Source: an uncultured Phascolarctobacterium sp.
Lineage (GTDB): Bacteria > Bacillota > Negativicutes > Acidaminococcales > Acidaminococcaceae
DNA: 64,000 nucleotides
Assembly (NCBI RefSeq): GCF_900770955.1
Contig: NZ_CAAGLX010000013.1
Span: 1 to 64,000, forward strand
Direction: 5' to 3'
In this document: positions 41,944 to 48,804 of the stretch, piece after piece
Layout of the letters: each line of letters opens with the position of its first letter
How positions within the stretch are numbered: the stretch's first letter is position 1
Made by a program: the position numbers and the translations under genes
The notes under the pieces: model-generated
Seen by the model: only the letters and a program-made list of their open reading frames with translations
Told to the model about the DNA's origin: nothing
Databases searched by the model: none

Positions 41944-42945
41944 ATGGAAAAAACTGAATTGAAAAATATTGTAATTTTGGCAACAGGCGGTACTATTGCC
42001 GGTAAGGCTGCCTCCGGCACCCAGATGACAGGCTACACTGCCGGTGCCTACAGCGTTGCGGATTTGCTGGCAGGCGTGCCTGCTTTAGGCGAGCTGGCAC
42101 ATATCAGCGGCGAGCAGCTGTGCAATATCGACAGCAGCAGTATTACCGATGTTTTGCTGCTGCGCTTGGCGCAGCGCTGCAATGAGCTGTTGGCGCAGGA
42201 GGATGTCGACGGCGTAGTTATTACTCATGGTACCGATACTATGGAGGAAACGGCCTTCTTCCTGAATCTTACGGTGAAGAGCGACAAGCCGGTGGTGATT
42301 GTAGGCGCAATGCGCCCGGCAACAGCAGTCAGTGCCGACGGCCCCTTGAATATCATCAACGCCGTGAAGGTGGCAACAGACGCTGCCAGCGCCGGACAGG
42401 GCGTGCTGGTGATGATGAACGATGAAATCTACAGCGGCCGTGACGTGACCAAGACGAACACGGCGAATGTGGCAACGTTCAAGGCGCCGAACGGCGGCCC
42501 CTTGGGCTTCATTGTTGGCGGCGAGGTGCGTTATTACTACCGCAGCGTGCGTCCGCACACACTGCAGAGCGAATTTGACGTAAGCGGTGTTACTGCTTTG
42601 CCGCGCGTAGATATCATCTATACGCATATCGGTGAGGACCGCGTATTTGTGGATGCAGCACTGGCTGCAGGTGCGCGTGGCCTTATCTACGCCGGCAGCG
42701 GTATGGGCAGCATTCATGAGGCTGTGGAGGCGGCGCTGGCGGAGGCTGGCGGCCGTGGCGTTGTTGTTGTGCGCAGCAGCCGCACCGGCAGCGGCATTGT
42801 TGCCGCCGGCTTGGAGCGTTGGCAGGAGCAGGGCTTTTTGTATGCGGATAACCTTAATCCGCAAAAGGCACGCCTTTTGCTGCAGCTGGCACTTTTGCGG
42901 ACGCAGGAGCGCAGCGAGGTGCAGGAGCTTTTCAAGCGTTACTGA
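41944..42945 (+). CDS. L-asparaginase (type II-like, no signal peptide)
   Basis: 333 aa. The first catalytic threonine lies in ILATGGTIAGKA and the second in VVITHGTDTMEETAFFL, both complete, with VGAMRPATAVSADGP. It hydrolyses asparagine to aspartate and ammonia, feeding the nitrogen pool. No export signal is seen, so cytoplasmic. I begin at ATG 41944 after GGGAGG; an upstream ATG at 41926 overlaps a poor site. A terminator follows. Confidence 0.93.
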   Translation: MEKTELKNIVILATGGTIAGKAASGTQMTGYTAGAYSVADLLAGVPALGELAHISGEQLCNIDSSSITDVLLLRLAQRCNELLAQEDVDGVVITHGTDTMEETAFFLNLTVKSDKPVVIVGAMRPATAVSADGPLNIINAVKVATDAASAGQGVLVMMNDEIYSGRDVTKTNTANVATFKAPNGGPLGFIVGGEVRYYYRSVRPHTLQSEFDVSGVTALPRVDIIYTHIGEDRVFVDAALAAGARGLIYAGSGMGSIHEAVEAALAEAGGRGVVVVRSSRTGSGIVAAGLERWQEQGFLYADNLNPQKARLLLQLALLRTQERSEVQELFKRY

Positions 42946-42960
42946 AGCATAAAAAGCGAA

Positions 42961-42999
42961 AAAGCTATCAGCGGGTTTATCCCGTTGATAGCTTTTTTT
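42961..42999. terminator. terminator between asparaginase and the converging exonuclease gene
   Basis: A stem AAAGCTATCA with TGATAGCTTT continues into a GCGGG/CCCGT pairing, followed by seven T; A-runs on the other side allow bidirectional action. Confidence 0.85.
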
Positions 43000-43016
43000 A
43001 GGTGCGCTTTAAAATT

Positions 43017-43667
43017 TTACCATCTTCTGTAACCGTTGTGGTGCTTGGCGCGCTCTGCCTGACGGGCAGCGCGTTCTGCTTCGTAAGCCTCGCGGGCAGC
43101 GAAGAAATCCTCCAGCTTCCAGCCGCGGTTAAACATTTCAATGAGCAGCTTGCCGGTGTTGTTGGCATCGTCAAAGGCGGTGTGCCACAGTCCTGCTGTG
43201 TTGACCTCCTGCTCTTCGGTAGCCTTTTTCAGACCGGTGGTGTAGTCATCACCCTTCCACAGGCGGTAGGCAAGCGCCAGATCAAGATAGTCCTCGTATT
43301 TTACGGGGTTTTCGATTTTATGGCGCTCGCAGCCTGTCTGCAGTACCTTGTAATCCTCGGTACCCCAAGCTACAAAGTATGTTTCTCCGCTTTCGTACAG
43401 TGCTGCCAGCTCCTGCACCATAGCAGGAAATTCAATGGCCTGCTGCATATCCTTAGCAGTAATCATGCAAAAATCCATAGAATCCTTGGCCTGCTTGGGA
43501 TAAAAATGCGGCTTGACAAAGCTCTGGATGCGTCCGCAGTCGGTGAGCGGTTCGCCGTCCAGCTTTACCGCGCCGATTTCGATAATCTCGGAAAAGAAGC
43601 CGCGCGGACGGCCGACGGGGCGCTCGTAGGTAGTAAATTCAAAATCAACGACTAGAAATTTTTTCAT
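43017..43667 (-). CDS. DEDDh-family 3'-5' exonuclease
   Basis: 216 aa. Exonuclease motifs: DFEFT (D-x-E) at residues 8-12, an Asp in the middle, and HTAFDDANN at the C-terminal third giving the H(x4)D pair. It is similar to KapD/sporulation-inhibitor-type exonucleases; it should trim RNA or DNA 3' ends. The start follows an AGAAGGGA-type site. It is separated by 36 nt from the SEC-C gene upstream, which may be in the same transcript. Confidence 0.86.
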   Translation of the reverse strand: MKKFLVVDFEFTTYERPVGRPRGFFSEIIEIGAVKLDGEPLTDCGRIQSFVKPHFYPKQAKDSMDFCMITAKDMQQAIEFPAMVQELAALYESGETYFVAWGTEDYKVLQTGCERHKIENPVKYEDYLDLALAYRLWKGDDYTTGLKKATEEQEVNTAGLWHTAFDDANNTGKLLIEMFNRGWKLEDFFAAREAYEAERAARQAERAKHHNGYRRW

Positions 43668-43703
43668 AGCAATCCCTTCTTACGCTAAAGCAAAGCCTGC
43701 TGC

Positions 43704-44834
43704 TCAGTGCTTTTTACCGCAGCATTTTTTATACTTTTTGCCGCTGCCGCAGGGACAGGGGTCGTTAGGATAAACCTTTTTGGCTTTGGCACCTACACGG
43801 GTATTTTGCTGAGCTGCCTGCTGTGCGTCACGCAGCAGCTTGATAGTTTCGTTAGGAGTGTGGCCGCCGAGGCAGAACATACGGGTTGCACTGTTGCGGG
43901 CGTTCTGCAGCAGTACGGAAAGTCTGCCGAGATGGCTGTAATTGTTCCAAGCAGGAATGTTGGCCTGCAGCTTCTGAATCAGCTCAGAGGTATTGCCGTC
44001 GGTGTTGGAGTTTTCAAATTCATAGATGTATTGGCACCAGTAGTGTGCGTCAAGCGCAGCAACATTCAGCTCCTGAGTAAAGAAGTCATGCAGATCCTGA
44101 TATGCGGCAGTAGATTGCAGGTAGCCGTAGTGGGAAAGCATGGTGATTTCCTTTACGGTAGGCTGATACAGGCCGAAGGGCTTTCTGCCTTGCTCCAGTC
44201 TGGTGTAGAAGTCATCACTGTCATTTTTCTTGAGCAGGATGCGACCGTCTTTAATCGCACAGGGATTAAAGTTACTCGGAACCTCGGCCAGCAGCTGCGG
44301 CAGAGTTTCCGGAGTAAGCTCAAAGCCTGGTTTCTGATTATACATTTCGCAGAAAAATTCTACCGGCAGGATAAGGTGCAGGCTGGACATTGCGGTGATG
44401 CAATCCAAAAGCCATGCCAGCTGTTGGCGGTGAGACTGAAAATCTGCGGTGTTAATTTTTTTGTAGACAGTGCGTGCTTCCTTTACTGCTTCAAAGCAGT
44501 CATCGGGATAGGAAACAATGTAGCCCATAGAAATAAAGGGCAGCAGCAGTGCATATTCACTGTAGGTAGGGTGGAAGCATTTTTTCTCCAGTGCTGATTC
44601 GAAGGCCTGAATATTTTCGTCCGGCATAATAGCAAAGCGTTTGCCTGCGATTTCCGGCTTTTGCATTTCTGTGCAGATTTTTTCTGCCAGCTCGTCCTTT
44701 TTGAGCTTGCTGTAGGTGATGCAGAGCTGACGCGCCGCAAAAATCAATTTATCCTTAGTGAAGGCTTTTAAGTAATCCAGCAATACAGGCTTACGGGATG
44801 GTTGGTTCTTAGTTTTAGTTGTACTTGCAGACAT
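43704..44834 (-). CDS. SEC-C motif-containing protein, function unknown
   Basis: 376 aa. It is largely alpha-helical with no catalytic motif I can name, then a basic linker and a C-terminal SEC-C zinc motif (NDPCPCGSGKKYKKCCG). In SecA the same motif binds zinc and contacts SecB or ribosomes. The start MSASTTK (44834) has GGAG upstream; the longer ORF from 44906 adds an untypical stretch. Probably co-transcribed with the exonuclease. Confidence 0.8.
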   Translation of the reverse strand: MSASTTKTKNQPSRKPVLLDYLKAFTKDKLIFAARQLCITYSKLKKDELAEKICTEMQKPEIAGKRFAIMPDENIQAFESALEKKCFHPTYSEYALLLPFISMGYIVSYPDDCFEAVKEARTVYKKINTADFQSHRQQLAWLLDCITAMSSLHLILPVEFFCEMYNQKPGFELTPETLPQLLAEVPSNFNPCAIKDGRILLKKNDSDDFYTRLEQGRKPFGLYQPTVKEITMLSHYGYLQSTAAYQDLHDFFTQELNVAALDAHYWCQYIYEFENSNTDGNTSELIQKLQANIPAWNNYSHLGRLSVLLQNARNSATRMFCLGGHTPNETIKLLRDAQQAAQQNTRVGAKAKKVYPNDPCPCGSGKKYKKCCGKKH

Positions 44835-44949
44835 ATTGATAGAAAATCTCCTTCTTTGTAATCTTGCGTATCTCTTAATTATAAATAAAAACAGGAAATA
44901 TAGCAAGTGAAGAAATTTACTATACAGTTTATTATAGGATTTTTAGCAG

Positions 44950-46146
44950 CTAAATTCGGTTTTCAGCCTCCTGTTGCCGGCGTTGCATAGCAGGAACAAG
45001 TAAAAAGGCGCAGTAAATAAAGGAAAGCAGCACGAGCGCGCCACCGCCGAAGCCTATATAAGCAATGGAAGCATGCGTGCAGATAAGGCCACCCAAATAG
45101 CTGCCGCTGCCGATGCCTAAATTATAAATGCCGGAGTAAATAGACATAGCTACAGCGGAGGTGCTCATGGTAGTGGTGCACAAAAGCTCTGCCTGACCTA
45201 CGACGTTGAAGGCCGTGACGAAAATGCCCCAGACAGCGCAGAGCAGCACCAGCAGATAATGATTAAAGCTGACGGGATAAAGCAGCAGCAAAACAACTGC
45301 TACGCCAAGAACGGTGATGCGGAAAAAATGATAGCGGCATTTATCATACCATTTGGAAAAGGCGGCACTGCCTAAAAGGCCAGCAGCACCGAAAATAACC
45401 AAGGTAATGGTTATCCAGGCATCATCCATCAGAGCAATCTGCTTCAGGTAAGGCTCAATATAGCTGTAGGCAGTATAATAGCCGGTAGGGAGCAAAAAGG
45501 ACATCATATAAAGGCCGATGAGAACAGGATTCTTGAGCATAATCGGCAGCTGCGACAGCGTAAACGGCTCGCTTTTTTCCAGCTTAGGGAAAACAAAGAA
45601 CATATAGGCCAGCACCATGAAGGCCAAAATGGCGATGCACATAAAGGCCATGCGCCAGCCGACGTAAAGGCCGATGATGCGGCCTAGGGGCAGGCCGACG
45701 ATAATGGCGATGGCAGTGCCGGTGACGATCATACTCATAGCCAATGCTTTGAATTGTCCGTTCACCAGACGCACGGCAATCGGCGAGGCAACGGACCAGA
45801 AAATGGAGTGGGCGAAGGCTACGCCGATACGCGAAAGCAGCAGCGTCCAAAAGCCGGTGGCAAAGGCAGAGGCTACATGCGATATGGCAAACAGGCTAAT
45901 GGTAGCCAAAAGCAGCTTGCGCAGCGGATAGCGGGAAGCGGCAATCATCAGCGGCAGGCTCATGAGCATAACAACATAGGCGTAAATGGTAATCAGCATG
46001 CCGGCCTGCGCTTCCGTCATGCGGAAATCTGCGGCGATATCCGATAAAAGGCCGATGGGCATAAATTCCGACGTATTAAAGATAAAGGCGGCAACGGTCA
46101 TACCGATTAACGGCAGCCATTCGCGGGCAGTGATTTTGTTTTCCAT
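44950..46146 (-). CDS. MFS transporter, sugar-efflux/AraJ-like
   Basis: 398 aa, 12 predicted helices. The N-terminus FIFNTSEFMPIGLLSDIA resembles the SotB/YdeA/AraJ drug-H+ antiporter group. The motif A region between helices 2 and 3 is degenerate but basic (AASRYPLRK). It may export sugars, drugs or metabolites. Start MENKITAR at 46146; a longer ORF from 46218 has no family support. It is monocistronic on the minus strand. Confidence 0.87.
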   Translation of the reverse strand: MENKITAREWLPLIGMTVAAFIFNTSEFMPIGLLSDIAADFRMTEAQAGMLITIYAYVVMLMSLPLMIAASRYPLRKLLLATISLFAISHVASAFATGFWTLLLSRIGVAFAHSIFWSVASPIAVRLVNGQFKALAMSMIVTGTAIAIIVGLPLGRIIGLYVGWRMAFMCIAILAFMVLAYMFFVFPKLEKSEPFTLSQLPIMLKNPVLIGLYMMSFLLPTGYYTAYSYIEPYLKQIALMDDAWITITLVIFGAAGLLGSAAFSKWYDKCRYHFFRITVLGVAVVLLLLYPVSFNHYLLVLLCAVWGIFVTAFNVVGQAELLCTTTMSTSAVAMSIYSGIYNLGIGSGSYLGGLICTHASIAYIGFGGGALVLLSFIYCAFLLVPAMQRRQQEAENRI

Positions 46147-46315
46147 ATAACAGGCACCTGACTTTCGTTCTATAAAATTGCGGTGAATATTATAGCACAG
46201 CATATTTGTGTGTAACAAGCAAAAAGATTGTAAAATGTTTATTGTGGGGAAAGCACTTGTCTGACAGGAGCTGGTGTTTTTTTGTTTTGTAAAGGTCTTT
46301 AGTAAAAAAATAGTT

Positions 46316-46348
46316 AAGGCGTTCTACTTAAATACGGTAGAACGCCTT
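46316..46348 (-). terminator. terminator after the second Rpn gene
   Basis: A 12-bp perfect stem (46316-46327 with 46337-46348). On the minus strand a T-rich tract follows. The GGCGTTCT core recalls the hairpins at 30873 and 32268. Confidence 0.8.
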
Positions 46349-46350
46349 GA

Positions 46351-46379
46351 ATTATAATATTAATTTTAGTTTGTGGTTG
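46351..46379 (-). repeat. direct repeat, copy 1, beside the second Rpn gene
   Basis: 22 bp (46351-46372) are identical to 47510-47531, and the match continues with changes into GGTTG. It starts immediately after the Rpn stop codon. Confidence 0.82.
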
Positions 46380-47198
46380 CTACTCTTCTTTTAAAGCTTT
46401 AACTTGTTCAATAGGAAGAGAAGTAAGCTCAGCAATATCCTGCAGAGAATAGCAGCCCTTAGCCAGCATACGTTTAGCAGTAGCAATGTTGGCATTGGTT
46501 TCGCCTTCAGCAATGCCTTCACGTCTTTCGTCTAACAAACGAGCTTCCATAAGCATATATTCTCGCCTCACTTTCGTATCAAGTTTCAGATAACTGATTT
46601 CATCATCAATCTGTTTGGTGAAATCAGTAGTTACAATGTGATTATTGACATAATCATAAAAGCTTTTAAGATCCTTAGAGATATCGCCATGCGTTCCCTT
46701 AGTGTTTAAAATCATCGTAGTTGCTTCATCGGGAAGCTCCAGCTCCAAATTCTCCAGGCAACGCTTTTTAAAGGTGTAGACATAGTTACCCTTTAAAAAG
46801 AAATCAAAAATACAGATGAAGATGATGTAGGTTGGCGGTAGCAAATCATAAGGCTGTCCGGCCTGCAGCAAATCAAAATCAAGCAGCGCCTGATAATAGC
46901 GCGAGCGTTTGGGCAGAACGTAAGTGTCCGTATTGGAATTCTTATTGTTCTTTACCTGCATCTCCAAATTATAATGCGTATTCTTATCGTCTGCTACGAT
47001 GATATCCAGGCGGATACCGTGGCTTGTGTAGTTAGGATCAATAGTTTTTTCTGCCTCCAGGTATTTGATGTCGGCAATCTCTATCTGCAGTAATTCCTCC
47101 AGCAGATGCTTACAGATGCGCTTGCGCGACATAACTTTTTTGAAGATGAAGTCACTTTGAATCGTCAGGTTTGCAAATTTTGTTGCCAGGTCTTGCAT
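46380..47198 (-). CDS. Rpn-family nuclease, second copy
   Basis: 272 aa. The nuclease domain is nearly the same as in the copy at 31151 (RLDIIVADDKNTHYNLEMQVKN, YYQALLDFDLLQAGQPYDLL) but the C-terminal tail differs (GIAEGETNANIATAKRMLAKG, then LQDIAELTSLP). An internal in-frame ATG at 46556 with GAGG at 46569-46566 lies at the same place as in the first copy and would give a 58-residue tail protein. The gene has its own GGAGAG site and terminator, and lies between direct repeats, suggesting it arrived as a unit. Confidence 0.9.
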   Translation of the reverse strand: MQDLATKFANLTIQSDFIFKKVMSRKRICKHLLEELLQIEIADIKYLEAEKTIDPNYTSHGIRLDIIVADDKNTHYNLEMQVKNNKNSNTDTYVLPKRSRYYQALLDFDLLQAGQPYDLLPPTYIIFICIFDFFLKGNYVYTFKKRCLENLELELPDEATTMILNTKGTHGDISKDLKSFYDYVNNHIVTTDFTKQIDDEISYLKLDTKVRREYMLMEARLLDERREGIAEGETNANIATAKRMLAKGCYSLQDIAELTSLPIEQVKALKEE

Positions 47199-47264
47199 AA
47201 GATCTCTCCTTTCATTTTAGCACAGATGCCATAAAAAATATATAAGCAGCTTAAAAACAAAAAA

Positions 47265-47313
47265 AGAGCAGTACATACTGGCGATTTGAAAAATCGTCAG
47301 TATGTACTGCTCT
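47265..47313 (-). terminator. long terminator hairpin of the dehydratase-activase operon
   Basis: 16 bp (47265-47280) pair with 47298-47313, extended by an inner GATTT/AATC stem. On the minus strand it ends in CTTTTTTT. Confidence 0.85.
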
Positions 47314-47509
47314 TAGAATGCACCATAAAGGCCATGCCTAAGCTTCTGCAAATACGGCGGTATTTGCAGGGAACTGCTTATTTTATTGTCTGCAGCGAGG
47401 CAGAGCTTTTCCTTGATTTGAAAGATATCCAACGCTTACAGTTATGCATATATTAAGTCTACTTTAAGAAGTTGGAAAAATCAATAGCTGTGTGGTGAAT
47501 GTGCTTGTG

Positions 47510-47538
47510 ATTATAATATTAATTTTAGTTTACGGTTG
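47510..47538 (-). repeat. direct repeat, copy 2
   Basis: It matches 46351-46379 at 22 consecutive bases, then partly. It lies just after the stop of the dehydratase-like gene, on the same strand arrangement as copy 1. Confidence 0.82.
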
Positions 47539-47546
47539 ATGCTTTT

Positions 47547-48791
47547 TTACTTCGCTGTCGCCAGCATCAGCTTAATGCGGTTTTCCTGATTGACGCGGGC
47601 AGCGCTGGCATCGTAGTCCAATGCCAGAATATTGGCCTCTTCGGCAATCTCCTTGATTTTGTTAATCATGCCGCGGCCGGCGATGTGATTAGGCAGGCAG
47701 CCGAAGGGCTGTGCACAGATAATATTGGTGTAGCCGCTGTGTACCAGCTCCAGCATTTCGGCAGTAAGCAGCCAGCCTTCGCCCATATTGTTGCCGTAGC
47801 CGATAACGCCCTTGGCCATAGCCTTGGTTTCCTCGTAGGTAGCGGGGGCGCTGAAGGGAGCAATGCTGAGCGCCTGGTGCAGAATGCCTTCCATATATTT
47901 CAAATACCACATAGCGCCCTTGTTGACACTGTATTTGAGCAGGCTGCCGCCGTAGAGCTTGTAGTCCGTAAGATAGGTATCAACACAGTACATGATGAAA
48001 TTCATCAGACCGGGCAGCATATATTCGCAGTTCTGACGCTGAAGGAAGGCCTCCAGGTTGTTGTTGCCCAAGGCGGCATATTTGATATAGATTTCGCCGA
48101 CAATACCGACTTTAGTTTTTTCTTGATTAGTAATAGGCAAATCTGCAAATTCGTGCGCAATAGCCTTGGTAAGCTGCTTGATAGTACCCAAGGCCTGCGC
48201 CTTACCGTTTTTGAAAGCTTCACTCAAGCGTGCCAGCCATTTTTGCGCAAGCTTGTCTGCTGCGCCGTGCACTGCCTCGTAGGGACGTATTTTGTTCGTC
48301 AGGTACATCAGGGTATCGCCATAAACAACGGCAGCCAAAAACTTATGCACCATGGATGCATCCAGATGGAAGCCGGGCTGCTGCTCCAGACCGTTGACGT
48401 TGAGGCTGATAACAGGGATGTGCGTAAGGCCGGCTTTTTCCAAAGCCTTGCGCAGCAGGTAGATATAGTTGGAAGCACGGCAGCCGCCGCCGGTTTGGGT
48501 GATAATCAGTGCAGTGTGCTCCAAATCATATTTGCCGCTTTCCAAAGCGTTTATCAGCTGGCCGATAACCAGCAGCGCCGGATAGCAGATATCATTGTTA
48601 ACGTATTTCAGACCAGTTTCGATTACCTCACGGCCGGTGTTGTGCAAAACCTCGGCTTTGTAGCCGCAGCTTATGAGTGCTGCCTGCAGCAGTGAAAAAT
48701 GCATAGGCAGCATGCCGGGTATAAGTATAGTATGCGTTTTTTTCATATCCTCCGTGAAGGGAGTAAACTTAACGTTAGCTGCTGGTAGCAT
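47547..48791 (-). CDS. 2-hydroxyacyl-CoA dehydratase-related protein (C-terminal part of a split activase)
   Basis: 414 aa. It resembles the 2-hydroxyglutaryl-CoA dehydratase D-component-like region found at the end of long activase fusions: KYVNNDICYPALLVIGQLI, QTGGGCRASNYIYLLRKAL and GEGWLLTAEMLELV. The scattered cysteines probably bind an Fe-S cluster. It starts 13 nt after the stop of the 979-residue activase, with GGAG upstream, so the two proteins are made together. The reaction is not known; typical dehydratase beta subunits are not present. Confidence 0.8.
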   Translation of the reverse strand: MLPAANVKFTPFTEDMKKTHTILIPGMLPMHFSLLQAALISCGYKAEVLHNTGREVIETGLKYVNNDICYPALLVIGQLINALESGKYDLEHTALIITQTGGGCRASNYIYLLRKALEKAGLTHIPVISLNVNGLEQQPGFHLDASMVHKFLAAVVYGDTLMYLTNKIRPYEAVHGAADKLAQKWLARLSEAFKNGKAQALGTIKQLTKAIAHEFADLPITNQEKTKVGIVGEIYIKYAALGNNNLEAFLQRQNCEYMLPGLMNFIMYCVDTYLTDYKLYGGSLLKYSVNKGAMWYLKYMEGILHQALSIAPFSAPATYEETKAMAKGVIGYGNNMGEGWLLTAEMLELVHSGYTNIICAQPFGCLPNHIAGRGMINKIKEIAEEANILALDYDASAARVNQENRIKLMLATAK

Positions 48792-48804
48792 ATGAAGGTC
48801 TCCT

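Larger units (their letters stand above)
47199..47546. other. intergenic region with a terminator and a second hairpin
   Basis: No gene. A long hairpin (47265-47313) and a second perfect inverted repeat around 47345-47369 (CTGCAAATAC with GTATTTGCAG) are the only structures seen. The Rpn gene promoter should lie here. Confidence 0.6.
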
